Source: Thermodesulfobacteriota bacterium (GTDB taxonomy: Bacteria > Desulfobacterota > Thermodesulfobacteria > Thermodesulfobacteriales > Thermodesulfobacteriaceae). From it: 64,000 bases of DNA. The stretch spans positions 1 through 64,000 of the forward strand of contig JAUQPD010000035.1 in assembly GCA_030550555.1 (NCBI GenBank). Direction: 5' to 3'. Position numbers and translations under genes: made by a program. The notes beneath the pieces are model-generated. The model had not been told where the DNA came from and ran no database searches. It was given only the letters and a program-made list of their open reading frames with translations. Positions within the stretch are counted from its first letter, which is position 1; every line of letters starts with the position of its first letter. Shown here piece after piece: positions 54,431-63,571 of this stretch.

Positions 54431-55446
54431 GTTATCCTTATAATCTGTCTTGGGACCCTTTCAACAGAGGCAACACCTGTTAAAAGCATAGCTTGAGTTA
54501 GTTCGTTTTTGAGACGTTGATAGAGAAGTTTGAGCCCTTCTCTACCACCTCCAAAAACTGCCATTATCACAGGTCTTCCTATTAACACTGCATCTGCTCC
54601 AAGGGCAAGGTATTTGAGCACATCAACTCCTGATCGCACTCCTCCATCTGCGAAGATTAGGAGTTTCCCTTTGAGTTCATCTGCAATTTCAGGAAGGACC
54701 TCTGCAGATCCCGGAGTATGATCCAAGACCCTTCCACCGTGGTTAGACACAACAATGGCTGAGACACCACATTCGTGAGCGATGCGAGCATCTTTTACGG
54801 TCATTATTCCTTTTAGTATAAATGGAAGACTTGTTGCCTTGACGAGTTCTTCTATCTGTTTTGGGGTTTTTGGTTCAACAGGCTGACCTTTAATAGCCAT
54901 GGTGATGAGTCCAGCTCCATCTATATCTACACCCACTGCGAGAGCCCCTGCTTCTTCTGCTATGCGAATTCGCTTGATTATTTCCTCCTGGCTTCGGGGT
55001 TTGATGATGGCAATACCCTTACCTTGATGCTTCTTTATAGCTCTAATTCCACTTTCAAACATAGTGGGATCTGCTCCATCTCCAGTCCAGCCTATGGTGC
55101 CAGATATAAGAGATCCTGCAATTACTTCTTCAACGTATTCATCCTCTGTAAGAGCCCCTCCCATGTTATAGGTCGTCCCAGTAATCGGAGCAGACATTAC
55201 AGGTAAGGATAGTTCTAAACCGAAAATCTCTAATGAAAGTTTGGGATTTTTTACTTCATGTAAGGCAGAAAGATTAAACTTTATCTTTTCTAAAGCTAAA
55301 ATGTTTGCACGGAAAGAGGAACCTGATCCAATACCTCCCATTCCAGGGACTTCACCAGCACAGGCCACTCCATCACATTTCGGACAGACCCTGCAGTAAC
55401 CTCTAAGTTTTTCACGAGCAGATTTCAACACTTCTTGCCAATCCAT
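54427..55446 (-). CDS. FMN-dependent alpha-hydroxyacid dehydrogenase-like protein
   Basis: 339 aa. Lactate oxidase/glycolate oxidase fold. Hallmarks: VMSAPITGTTYNMGG, catalytic His-Gly-Gly-Arg in VSNHGGRVLDHT (about 230-240), IFADGGVRSGVDVLKYLALGADAVLIGRP for FMN phosphate (in part ADGGVRSGVDVLKY). An N-terminal CRVCPKCDGVAC motif, seen in anaerobe homologues, may hold a metal. ATG 55446 is 8 bases after AGGAGG; upstream in-frame ATGs lack this. The 317-bp gap to the tRNA has no convincing gene. Confidence 0.92.
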   Translation of the reverse strand: MDWQEVLKSAREKLRGYCRVCPKCDGVACAGEVPGMGGIGSGSSFRANILALEKIKFNLSALHEVKNPKLSLEIFGLELSLPVMSAPITGTTYNMGGALTEDEYVEEVIAGSLISGTIGWTGDGADPTMFESGIRAIKKHQGKGIAIIKPRSQEEIIKRIRIAEEAGALAVGVDIDGAGLITMAIKGQPVEPKTPKQIEELVKATSLPFILKGIMTVKDARIAHECGVSAIVVSNHGGRVLDHTPGSAEVLPEIADELKGKLLIFADGGVRSGVDVLKYLALGADAVLIGRPVIMAVFGGGREGLKLLYQRLKNELTQAMLLTGVASVERVPRQIIRIT

Positions 55447-55716
55447 TAAAAGCCCTCCTGAGTCTATCATCAAAAAAGTCCTCTCCTTTCAAGATTAACA
55501 AAATTTTTAGATCTTTTAGGTCTTGGAGCAAACTTTCACAAGCTCATTACTAAAAGGATCTCTGGTCTTGGCCTGCACATGATATAAGGTATCCACAGCT
55601 CTAACCTACTAAGTTTAGAATCCTCCTTGTCCGGTCCAAAGACTTGCCGATTGAGTTTCTCAATGGGATATTCCTTTAAGCTCGTAACTTTGGGTTATTT
55701 TAGGTGGATCTGGCTC

Positions 55717-55747
55717 TTGACAAAGGAGATAACGCAATTAATATTAT
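55717..55747 (+). promoter_or_regulatory. tRNA-Met promoter
   Basis: Consensus TTGACA (55717-55722) and TATTAT (55742-55747), 19 bp apart, 16 bases before the tRNA 5' end. Spacing is long. Confidence 0.45.
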
Positions 55748-55763
55748 ATTTAGCTTCTAAGGT

Positions 55764-55837
55764 GGGCCCGTAGCTCAGTTGGTTAGAGCCACCGGCTCAT
55801 AACCGGAAGGTCCCAGGTTCGAGTCCTGGCGGGCCCA
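55764..55837 (+). tRNA. tRNA-Met (CAT)
   Basis: Cloverleaf of 74 nt: acceptor GGGCCCG/CGGGCCC, D arm GCTCAGTTGGTTAGAGC, anticodon loop CTCATAA in a CCGG stem, T arm CCAGGTTCGAGTCCTGG, discriminator A. CCA is not encoded (unlike the tRNA-Sec). An elongator Met is likeliest; a lysidine-modified tRNA-Ile2, also written CAT, cannot be fully excluded. Confidence 0.93.
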
Positions 55838-55846
55838 TTAACCTCT

Positions 55847-56650
55847 ATGTCTATTAAAGTCGGAGATATTCTCAATTTACTAGAGACCTTAGCTCCAAGT
55901 TTTATTGCTGAACCAAATGACTCTAATGGCCTTCAAATTGGCTCAAACACATCAGACATAAGAGGTATTCTTCTTACTATTGATCTTACTTCAAAGGTTC
56001 TTAAATACGCAATTGAAAATAACTATAACCTCATAATTTCTCACCATCCCCTCATCTATCAACCTCTAAAAAGAATAGAGAAGGAAACCTATATAGGAAA
56101 GATTATTTATCAGGCAATCTCTAATGATCTAAATATAATTTCGTGGCATACTCCATTTGATAAGGTATCCTGGGGTGTAAGTTCAGCCCTTGTAAGAGAA
56201 TTAGGTTGGAAATATGAGGAGTTTATCCTCACTGAAAGAGGGGAATTTGGGTTAGGTAGAGTGGTAAAATTTGAAAGTTATGTTAAACTCCATAGCCTTG
56301 CAAAGGAGATTGCTGAAAAGTTAAAGACCTGGGTAATGATAGTCGGAGACCCGAGTAGTGAAATTGATAAATTAGGTGTCTGTGGAGGCTCTGGTGGCCA
56401 TCTCAAAAAAACTCTTCACTCTAAGGGCATTACTACGCTTCTCACATCAGATGTTAAGTATCATCTTGCAAGGGAGTCGGAAGAAGAGGGATTTAATTTT
56501 CTCATAATTGATCACGGAATAGGAGAATCACTCTTTCTAAAAGAACTCAAGATTAAAATTGAAGAATTTTTAAGAGATAGAGACCCATTAATTCCTGTTG
56601 ATACATTTTATCACGAAAGTCCCTATAAAATTATATTTAAGGGGGATTGA
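55847..56650 (+). CDS. Nif3-like dinuclear metal centre protein
   Basis: 267 aa. Nif3/YbgI/GTP cyclohydrolase I type 2 family. Metal ligands in ISHHPLIYQPLKR (about 64-76), WHTPFDK (about 103-109), and the C-terminal IDHGIGES. DSNGLQIG near 24-31 is the family start signature. Function in the cell is uncertain. It starts 9 bases after the tRNA and is followed immediately by the zinc-ribbon coiled-coil gene, a conserved pairing. Confidence 0.93.
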   Translation: MSIKVGDILNLLETLAPSFIAEPNDSNGLQIGSNTSDIRGILLTIDLTSKVLKYAIENNYNLIISHHPLIYQPLKRIEKETYIGKIIYQAISNDLNIISWHTPFDKVSWGVSSALVRELGWKYEEFILTERGEFGLGRVVKFESYVKLHSLAKEIAEKLKTWVMIVGDPSSEIDKLGVCGGSGGHLKKTLHSKGITTLLTSDVKYHLARESEEEGFNFLIIDHGIGESLFLKELKIKIEEFLRDRDPLIPVDTFYHESPYKIIFKGD

Positions 56651-56651
56651 T

Positions 56652-57398
56652 ATGCAGGAAGATATCGCACGTCTTATAGAATTACAAAAATATGATCTTG
56701 AGATCTTAAGACTAGAGAGGGCAATGGCAGAAATCCCCCAGAGTCTTCAAAAGGCCAAAAAGGATAGTGAGATATTGGCAGAAAAATTAGGAATCCTTCA
56801 AAAAAGTCTTGAAGAAAAAGAGAAACAGAAGCGTCTCTTTGAAGAGGAGCTTCAAGAGGAACAAAAGCGTCTTAAGCAAACTCAAGCTAGACTTACCCAA
56901 ATCAGAGGCTCCCGTGAATACCAAGTTCTTCTAAAGGAACTTGAAGAGACAAAGAAAACCATCAAACAAAAGGAAGATGAAATTCTCAAAATGATGGAAG
57001 AGATTGAGGCTTTGCAAAAAGAAAAGGAGCGTATTGAGAAGGAGCTTGAAGAGACACAAAAAATCTTTGAAGAAGAAAAGCAAAGATTTGAAGAATACTG
57101 TAGAGCCCTAGAAGAGGAAAAGAAGCGTTTTGAAGAAAAGAGGATGCAAATAGCTTCAAGGATCTCAACACAAATCCTCAAGAAATACGAGCTCATTGCT
57201 AAGAAAAAGGGAGGTATTGGTATTGCAGGAGTAAAGGCAGGAATTTGTGAAGGTTGCTACATGGCAATACCTCCTCAGCTTTACAATGAACTTCAAAAGG
57301 ACAATCGCTACTATGAATGTCCCCACTGCAAGAGATTAATCTACTTCAAAGACAAATATCAGCCTGAGGAGAAGGAACAAACTCCAGAAAAGGCCTAA
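56652..57398 (+). CDS. Coiled-coil protein with C4-type zinc ribbon
   Basis: 248 aa. Long Lys/Glu coiled-coil hairpin (about 10-185), then a zinc ribbon GICEGCYMAIPPQL...YECPHCKRLIYF (CxxC and CxxC). Typical of the CT398/C4-type zinc ribbon family that sits beside nif3 and is tied to nucleic-acid or sigma54-related functions in some bacteria; role here unknown. ATG 56652 follows AAGGGGGATTG; the upstream in-frame ATG lies inside nif3. Confidence 0.9.
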   Translation: MQEDIARLIELQKYDLEILRLERAMAEIPQSLQKAKKDSEILAEKLGILQKSLEEKEKQKRLFEEELQEEQKRLKQTQARLTQIRGSREYQVLLKELEETKKTIKQKEDEILKMMEEIEALQKEKERIEKELEETQKIFEEEKQRFEEYCRALEEEKKRFEEKRMQIASRISTQILKKYELIAKKKGGIGIAGVKAGICEGCYMAIPPQLYNELQKDNRYYECPHCKRLIYFKDKYQPEEKEQTPEKA

Positions 57399-57411
57399 AA
57401 ATTCTCTTCTA

Positions 57412-58044
57412 ATGTATATCAAATTTCCCTCTGATCCACAAGAGCAGGAGAAGATTCTAAGGGAGATTAGTAGGCTCCTTTCGGAGGACAAAGTAGGAGC
57501 AATTCCAACAGAGACAATCTATGGACTTGCCTGTAATCCCTTTTCAGAGAGAGCCCTTGAAAGACTATTCCAATTAAAACAGCGAGAACACAACAAACCC
57601 ATCTTACTTCTTCTTGGCAAGATGGAAGATCTTTCCCTTGTGGTCAAATGTATTCCACCTAAAGCTTACAAACTTATGAAGCGTTTTTGGCCAGGTCCCT
57701 TAACTATTGTGCTTCCTGCAAGGAGATCTCTTCCCAAACTCCTCACAGGTGGGCTTGACACCATTGGAGTTAGACTTACATCAAGTGATATCGCTAGGAG
57801 TATAGCGAGGACTTTTGGGAAACCGATTACTGGAACAAGTGCCAACATCAGCGGTGAACCTCCTTGTAGAAGTGCACAAGAGGTGCTTAAGGTATTTCCA
57901 AATATTGATTTTGTTGTTGATGGAGGTGAAAGTAAAAGTTTAACTCCTTCAACGGTGGTGGAAATTATAGACAATGAGGTTAAACTTATTAGAGAAGGAG
58001 TGATAGCTTTTACAGAAATTCTTCGGGTCTTAGAAGAGGAATAG
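57412..58044 (+). CDS. tsaC: Threonylcarbamoyl-AMP synthase (TsaC/Sua5/YrdC family)
   Basis: 210 aa. First step of t6A tRNA modification: threonine, bicarbonate and ATP to threonylcarbamoyl-AMP. Core KVGAIPTETIYGLACNPF, LKQREHNKPI, PGPLTIVLPA, TSANISGEPP. Single YrdC domain, so TsaC-like rather than full Sua5. 13 bases after the previous gene; the next gene starts at the following base. Confidence 0.94.
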   Translation: MYIKFPSDPQEQEKILREISRLLSEDKVGAIPTETIYGLACNPFSERALERLFQLKQREHNKPILLLLGKMEDLSLVVKCIPPKAYKLMKRFWPGPLTIVLPARRSLPKLLTGGLDTIGVRLTSSDIARSIARTFGKPITGTSANISGEPPCRSAQEVLKVFPNIDFVVDGGESKSLTPSTVVEIIDNEVKLIREGVIAFTEILRVLEEE

Positions 58045-58791
58045 GTGAAGATAGCAGTTAGTGGTAAAGGGGGAGTTGGGAAAAGTTCCCTCGCCTCCCT
58101 TCTCATTCTGGCCTATTTAGAGAGGGGATTTAAGGTCCTTGCCATTGATGCGGATCCCAGTCCTCATCTTGCTCGCTTACTTGAAGTCCAGGGAGAAATA
58201 ACTCCTATCGCGGAGATGACAGATCTGCTTGCAGAGCGAGCTCAAAAGTCAGGTCCTTATTATACACTCAATCCCAGGGTTGAGGATCTTCCAGAGAAAT
58301 TCATGACAATTAAAGATGGATTAAAGCTTATGGTCCTAGGGGCTATAAAGAGTGCAGGCACTGGTTGTGCCTGTCCTGAACAGACAGTGCTTAGGCGTCT
58401 TCTAACATATCTCTTGCTAACTGCCCAAGAAGTTGTCATTGTTGATATGGAGGCAGGAGTGGAACATTTTGGAAGAGGAACTGTTGCACCTATTGATGTC
58501 CTTTTTGTGATAACTCAACCATTTAGAGGAAGTATTGAGACCACAAAACAGATTCTAAAACTTGCAGAAGAATTAAATTTAAAGAATGTGTTAGTGATTG
58601 GAAACAAGGTTAAAGAATCACAAGAAAATCTATTGAAAGACGAATTTGGGGAGAGATTCATAATTTCTTTTCCGCCCGATGAAGAAATTGAAAGAAGAGA
58701 GCTTGAAGGAAGGGGATTGTGGGATTACAGGGGGCAATTATTTCAGAAAGCTCTGGAGTTGGTAGACTTTGTTGAGGATCTCAGAAAGTGA
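58045..58791 (+). CDS. CooC-type nickel-insertion ATPase
   Basis: 248 aa. MinD/SIMIBI ATPase with deviant Walker A GKGGVGKSS (7-15), IDADPSP, and the CAC motif (C108, C110 in GCACPEQ) that in CooC binds nickel for carbon monoxide dehydrogenase. VDMEAGVEHFGRG is the family switch region. Start is GTG 58045, abutting the tsaC stop. No CODH gene lies in the window, so the client (CODH or acetyl-CoA synthase) is inferred. Confidence 0.88.
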   Translation: MKIAVSGKGGVGKSSLASLLILAYLERGFKVLAIDADPSPHLARLLEVQGEITPIAEMTDLLAERAQKSGPYYTLNPRVEDLPEKFMTIKDGLKLMVLGAIKSAGTGCACPEQTVLRRLLTYLLLTAQEVVIVDMEAGVEHFGRGTVAPIDVLFVITQPFRGSIETTKQILKLAEELNLKNVLVIGNKVKESQENLLKDEFGERFIISFPPDEEIERRELEGRGLWDYRGQLFQKALELVDFVEDLRK

Positions 58792-59618
58792 AGTCTCGAA
58801 AACAAAAACTTCCTGATATTCAGAGTTCACCTCCTGAACAGGAACTTCCAATCGAGAAAGTCGGAATCAAAAATCTTCGTTATCCCATAAGAGTCTTAGA
58901 TAGATCAAAGGGATATCAACATACAGTTGGGGAATTCAACTTATATGTGGACCTGCCTGCTCACTTCAAAGGGACTCATATGAGTAGATTCATAGAGGTA
59001 TTGAATGAGTTTAGAGATGAGGTTCATGTAAAGAATATATCTCAAATTCTAAAAAAACTAAAAAAACGCCTTAATGCCAGGTCAGCCCACTTAGAAGTTT
59101 TTTTTCCCTATTTCATTGAGAAAAAAGCTCCTGTTTCAGGTATTTCATCACTAATGGAATATCAGGCTTTTATGTTGGCAAGCCTCTTAGAGAGCGAAGA
59201 GGACCTCATCCTTGGAGTAAAGGTTCCTGTCATGACTCTCTGCCCCTGCTCTAAGAGTATTAGTCAATATGGAGCTCATAATCAAAGAGGAATTGTAACA
59301 ATTGCAGTTAGAAGTAGGAAATTTATCTGGCTTGAAGAGTTGATTGAGATTGCTGAAGAAAGTGCTTCCTCTCCAGTATATCCTCTTCTCAAGAGACCTG
59401 ATGAAAAATTTGTTACTGAAAGGGCTTACGAAAATCCTAAGTTTGTTGAGGATGTAGTAAGAGATGTATCAAATAGACTACTTAGTAGAGAGGGTATTTA
59501 TTGGTTTCAAGTAGAAGCTGAAAATATGGAATCTATTCATGGACATAATGCCTATGCTTGTATATGCTACCCCTTTAAGAATTATTCTTCTTCCTCAGAA
59601 AGTTCAATTTCTAAATAA
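58788..59618 (+). CDS. folE2: GTP cyclohydrolase FolE2
   Basis: 276 aa. Type IB GTP cyclohydrolase, zinc-independent or Mn/Fe-using alternative to FolE, for folate and queuosine precursors. LRYPIRVLDRSKGYQHTVG, VPVMTLCPCSKSISQYGAHNQRG (in part CPCSKSISQYGAHNQRG) and the late ENMESIHGHNAYA match the family. Start GTG 58788 overlaps the CooC gene by 4 bases; 3' end overlaps the small minus-strand zinc ribbon by 37 bases. Confidence 0.95.
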   Translation: MKSRKQKLPDIQSSPPEQELPIEKVGIKNLRYPIRVLDRSKGYQHTVGEFNLYVDLPAHFKGTHMSRFIEVLNEFRDEVHVKNISQILKKLKKRLNARSAHLEVFFPYFIEKKAPVSGISSLMEYQAFMLASLLESEEDLILGVKVPVMTLCPCSKSISQYGAHNQRGIVTIAVRSRKFIWLEELIEIAEESASSPVYPLLKRPDEKFVTERAYENPKFVEDVVRDVSNRLLSREGIYWFQVEAENMESIHGHNAYACICYPFKNYSSSSESSISK

Positions 59619-59788
59619 GAAAATCCACATTCATAACATTTAACATCTAATGTATTATCAATAAGAGCTACATAAATTGTTTCAGCCCCACACTCTTTGC
59701 AGGGAGCTTTTATTTGTTCTTCCTCAAGAGTTTGAAGGATTTCTTCTTTGATATCTTCGGGTATATCCGGATCGAAGACGACTTTCAT
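59582..59788 (-). CDS. Small acidic zinc-ribbon protein
   Basis: 68 aa from ATG 59788, 5 bases after GGAGG. Two Cys pairs, CKEC and CYEC, about 24 residues apart form a zinc ribbon; the rest is acidic. Function unknown. Convergent with folE2, overlapping its last codons. Confidence 0.75.
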   Translation of the reverse strand: MKVVFDPDIPEDIKEEILQTLEEEQIKAPCKECGAETIYVALIDNTLDVKCYECGFSYLEIELSEEEE

Positions 59789-59867
59789 AGGGCCTCCAGA
59801 AGACATTGTTTAGATAAAATTTTAACAAGAAAAGAGGATTTTGTAAAGAGAGAAAGGTAAAAAATTT

Positions 59868-61466
59868 TTAAAAATTTTTCTTAACGAGGGTATATCTAGC
59901 GAAATCTTGAGATTTGTGAGGGTAATCGACAAGAAAATGGGTTCCTCGAGACTCTCTCCTCTGAAGGGCAGAGTCTACTATAAGTGTTGCAACTGTTCCT
60001 AAGGTTTTTAGTTCCATTACATCGAGATCAAGGTAAAGACCATTCCAATTTTCTTCAATTTCACTGAGGATGAGATCAAGTCTTTTTTTGGCAAATTGTA
60101 ACATCTTTAAACTCCTTACAATGCCAACAAAGTCCCACATAATTTTTCGAATGAGGTCCCAATTGTGAGCGATATATATCATTTCTTCGCCTATGTGCTT
60201 TATTTCAGGTTCAGTGATTGGTGGAATTTTTTTAGTTGCTACTTCTTTATAGAGGGCAAGGTCTTCACTGATTTTTAAGTAAGCCTGATGGGCAAAGACG
60301 ATTGCTTCAAGAAGGGAATTGGATGCAAGACGGTTAGCTCCATGGAGACCTGTGCAGGCACATTCCCCGATTGCAAAGAGATTGGGAATATCAGTCTGGC
60401 CCCACTTATTAGTGAGGATTCCTCCACAAAGATAATGAGCTGCGGGAACAACTGGTATTGGTTGACTCGTAATATCTATTCCATACTTTAGACAAGTTTC
60501 ATATATATAGGGAAATCTTTTTTTTACATAATCAGATGGCAAATGAGTTATATCCAGATAGACACATTCGCCACCTGTTTTTTTAAGTTCCATATCTATA
60601 GCTCTAGCAACTATGTCTCTTGGGGCAAGTTCTCTTCTAACTGGATCGTATTTGTGCATAAAGGGTTTACCTTCAGGATTAAGCAGAATCCCCCCTTCAC
60701 CTCGCAGGGCTTCGCTAATAAGGAAATTTTTTGCCTTTGGATGATAGAGACAGGTAGGATGGAATTGAAAAAATTCCATATTAGCGATGGTGCAACCAGC
60801 TGAGTAGGCAAGGGCAATTCCATCACCTGTTGCGGTATCCGGATTGCTGGTATATAGATAGACCTTGCCAGCACCACCAGTACACAAAGCAACAACCGGA
60901 GCAAGAAAAATCTTTACCTCAGATTTTGTATGATCTACAGCATAGAGACCTTTGACGATAGGCCTGTTTGATTCTCTTTCCACTATTAACTCAAAGGCAA
61001 AATGGTTTTCAAGGATTGTTATCTTGGAGGAGTTTAATGCCTGTTTGACTAAAGCGGTTTCAATTGCTCTTCCTGTATAATCACCGACATGAAGGACTCT
61101 CTTTTTTGAATGTCCACCCTCAAGAGTCAGATGGAATTTTCTTGGATCTTCAGGATCCCTGTCAAAGGCAACACCCCATCTTATTAAATCCTTTATTCTC
61201 TCTTGGGCACTTCTCACAACCAGATCTACGATTTCTGGATCGCAAAGTCCATCTCCAGCTATTTCTGTATCTCTCTTATGGAGCTCCACATGATTGTCCT
61301 CGCTTAGCACGCAGGCAATTCCTCCCTGAGCATAGGCAGTTGCAGTGTCAAAGATCCTCTTCTTTGTAAGGACAATTACCTCACCCAGTTCCTGAAGTTT
61401 TAGAGCTAAAGATAGACCTGCAATGCCAGTTCCGACAATCAAAAAATCAGTCTTTAAAACTTCCAT
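59868..61466 (-). CDS. nadB: L-aspartate oxidase
   Basis: 532 aa. FAD enzyme making iminoaspartate for NAD synthesis. GTGIAGLSLALKLQ dinucleotide site (12-25), TAYAQGGIACVLSEDN, EGGHSKKRVLHVGDYTGRAI, catalytic-region FQFHPTCLY and LRGEGGILLNPEG, GECACTGLHGANRLASNSLLEA, C-terminal ESRGTHFLVDYP. Starts 1 base after the apgM stop. nadA and nadC are not in the window. Confidence 0.96.
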   Translation of the reverse strand: MEVLKTDFLIVGTGIAGLSLALKLQELGEVIVLTKKRIFDTATAYAQGGIACVLSEDNHVELHKRDTEIAGDGLCDPEIVDLVVRSAQERIKDLIRWGVAFDRDPEDPRKFHLTLEGGHSKKRVLHVGDYTGRAIETALVKQALNSSKITILENHFAFELIVERESNRPIVKGLYAVDHTKSEVKIFLAPVVALCTGGAGKVYLYTSNPDTATGDGIALAYSAGCTIANMEFFQFHPTCLYHPKAKNFLISEALRGEGGILLNPEGKPFMHKYDPVRRELAPRDIVARAIDMELKKTGGECVYLDITHLPSDYVKKRFPYIYETCLKYGIDITSQPIPVVPAAHYLCGGILTNKWGQTDIPNLFAIGECACTGLHGANRLASNSLLEAIVFAHQAYLKISEDLALYKEVATKKIPPITEPEIKHIGEEMIYIAHNWDLIRKIMWDFVGIVRSLKMLQFAKKRLDLILSEIEENWNGLYLDLDVMELKTLGTVATLIVDSALQRRESRGTHFLVDYPHKSQDFARYTLVKKNF

Positions 61467-61467
61467 T

Positions 61468-62814
61468 TTACGCTAGTTCCTCTTCTTCAATTCTTGGCTT
61501 TCTCTCTATAAAATATTCAAAAAGAGCAGGTCCACTTGCAAAGAAAAGATTTGATTGATAAGCAACTCTCTCACAAAATTTCACATCCTTTTTCTTTACC
61601 CTATCTCTTTGAGAGTCGAAAATTGCCCAAGGTACTGGTTTAGAAGAGTGCGTTCTGATGGGAATTGGGGTCAAGTGATCACAGCAGACAAGAATTCGGT
61701 AATTATTTGTGACTTCAGGTATTCTCTCAAGAAGATATCTAACTACCCGTCTATCAAACTCATTAATTGCGCGTATCTTAAGTGCAAGATCCCCTTCATG
61801 ACTAGCTTCATCAGGAGCTTCCACATGGATTAGCACAAAGTCGACCTCTTTTAAGGCAGACAGGGAATATTCAACCTTTCCTTCATAGTTAGTATCTATA
61901 TATCCAGTTGCACCAGGTACCTCTATTACTTCAAGCCCAGAGAGAACCGCAAGCCCCTTTATGAGATCGACAGCAGAAATCACTGCACCTTTAAGCCCCC
62001 ACTTTTCCTCAAAAGACTCAAGATCTGGAGTTCTACCTTGTCCCCAGGGCCATATGGCATTTGCAGGGCGTTTATTTTCCATTTTTCTCTTTTGATTGAT
62101 CGGATGTTTTTCAAGTATCTCTATAGCTTTTAGAATAAACTCCTTTAGATATGGTTCTTCATCATAGCTCTGAAAGGCAAACCAGACGTTCTGTCCCAGC
62201 AGGTCATGAGGAGGATAGGTGTGAAGTCCCCCTGAGCCACCTCTCCAAAGGAGTATGTGACGATAACTAACTCCAGGTATAATTTCAATCTTATCTGTTG
62301 CTGCCTTGAGATTTATACTATTAATGAGCTCAACCGCCTCTTCTGTAGATATATGTCCAGCAGAATAGTCTTCCATGATTAGATCATTTCCATCAAATCG
62401 TAGAGTCACCAGATTACAGCGATAGGCTACATCCTCTGGCTTGAGCTCAATGCCTCTTGCTGCAGCTTCAATAGGCCCTCGTCCTGTGTATTTCTTTTCA
62501 GGAGGATAGCCAAGAAGCCCCATGATAGCAACATCTGATCCGGGATTCATCCCTGCTGGTATTGTTTGACAGGCCCCAATCTCTCCAAAACTTGCGATAA
62601 AATCCATTCCTGGTGTTATTGCCACCTCAAGAGGAGTCTTCCCATCAAGCTCCTTGAGGTAAAAATCACCCATCCCATCACCAATTAGCATGACATATTT
62701 TCTTGGGCCAAGAGATTCATCAATGCTCTCTACAGATACCTCTGCCTTGGTTGCCCGCTTCTTTGTACCCTTTTTCTTACTAACCTTTGCTTCAGATTCC
62801 TTAGTTTCAGCCAT
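61468..62814 (-). CDS. apgM: Cofactor-independent phosphoglycerate mutase, archaeal type (ApgM)
   Basis: 448 aa. Interconverts 3- and 2-phosphoglycerate. Alkaline-phosphatase-superfamily metal sites: LIGDGMGDF (about 43-51), catalytic Ser in GMNPGSDVAIMGLLGY, HVEAPDEASHEGD, CCDHLTPIPIRTHSSKPVP (in part DHLTPIPIRTHSS). An N-terminal Lys/Glu-rich extension of about 38 residues precedes the enzyme and is not needed for the fold. Starts 37 bases after tatC. Confidence 0.95.
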   Translation of the reverse strand: MAETKESEAKVSKKKGTKKRATKAEVSVESIDESLGPRKYVMLIGDGMGDFYLKELDGKTPLEVAITPGMDFIASFGEIGACQTIPAGMNPGSDVAIMGLLGYPPEKKYTGRGPIEAAARGIELKPEDVAYRCNLVTLRFDGNDLIMEDYSAGHISTEEAVELINSINLKAATDKIEIIPGVSYRHILLWRGGSGGLHTYPPHDLLGQNVWFAFQSYDEEPYLKEFILKAIEILEKHPINQKRKMENKRPANAIWPWGQGRTPDLESFEEKWGLKGAVISAVDLIKGLAVLSGLEVIEVPGATGYIDTNYEGKVEYSLSALKEVDFVLIHVEAPDEASHEGDLALKIRAINEFDRRVVRYLLERIPEVTNNYRILVCCDHLTPIPIRTHSSKPVPWAIFDSQRDRVKKKDVKFCERVAYQSNLFFASGPALFEYFIERKPRIEEEELA

Positions 62815-62851
62815 AATCTAACCACCCCCATCAGGGTTTGTAAAACTTAAA

Positions 62852-63571
62852 TTACTTCCTTCCCAAAAACTTGGCTAGAGGAAAGGATATCTTTAAAAAT
62901 AAGTAAAAAAATAAAGTAAGCAAGACTTGGCTAAAAAAATCTGTAGGCACAAGGAGCAAGGCGAGTAAATACATAGCACCTAAAAAATAGAGGCGTCTTT
63001 TTTTGTAAAGCTCCTCAGTGATAATCTCCTCTCTTATAAATAGGGCAAACACAAGCGGTAACTGAAAAACAATGACAGAAAAAAGACAAACCTTCAGAAG
63101 AAAAAAGAGAAAGGCATGAATTCTTAAGTTGTTTTCAAAATTTTCACCAAAATACAGAAAGATCTTTAGAAGAAAAGGAGTGAGTATAAAATAGCCCCCA
63201 ATTATACCAAAAATCCCCAAAAAAAATGAAATAAAAAATATTTTTTTTAGTAAATTTTTTTCGTAGTCATAAAACTCCGAGGAGAGACTTTTCCAGAGTC
63301 TGAACACAAGAAGTGGTAAGGTTAGGACAAGAGCAATGTAAAAGGATGCTCTAATCACTACCATCAAAGCCTCTTCAAGGCTAATGAAAACAAGAGATTT
63401 CTCAGATAGAAAGTTGAAGTAAGGATAAAGAAGGTAAGGAAAGATTTTGGGGAAGAGGAGAAAGGTTGTAAGCCAGGTAAAAAAGAGAATTCCTGTATAA
63501 ATTATGAGTTCCCTGCGGATACGAGTTAAGATTCCTATTTCAAGAAAGTTTGGTAGGTTTAGTTTGCTCAT
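62852..63571 (-). CDS. tatC: Twin-arginine translocase subunit TatC
   Basis: 239 aa, six TM helices. Core receptor of the Tat protein exporter. FLEIGILTRIRRELI near the start, with the usual LxxLRxR replaced by a looser version, and conserved Pro/Glu positions such as FRLWKSLSSEFYDYEKN. ATG 63571 is chosen; TTG 63595 is the alternative. The start lies inside tatB (32-base overlap). Confidence 0.94.
   Translation of the reverse strand: MSKLNLPNFLEIGILTRIRRELIIYTGILFFTWLTTFLLFPKIFPYLLYPYFNFLSEKSLVFISLEEALMVVIRASFYIALVLTLPLLVFRLWKSLSSEFYDYEKNLLKKIFFISFFLGIFGIIGGYFILTPFLLKIFLYFGENFENNLRIHAFLFFLLKVCLFSVIVFQLPLVFALFIREEIITEELYKKRRLYFLGAMYLLALLLVPTDFFSQVLLTLFFYLFLKISFPLAKFLGRK

Noticed and set aside
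55536..55694. Open frame of about 52 codons on the minus strand between the FMN dehydrogenase and the tRNA
   Set aside because: No start codon except near its end, no ribosome site, no recognisable motif.
57666..58106. 146-codon minus-strand frame across tsaC and the CooC gene
   Set aside because: Lies opposite two well-supported genes; Ser/Leu/Pro-rich composition typical of an antisense shadow.
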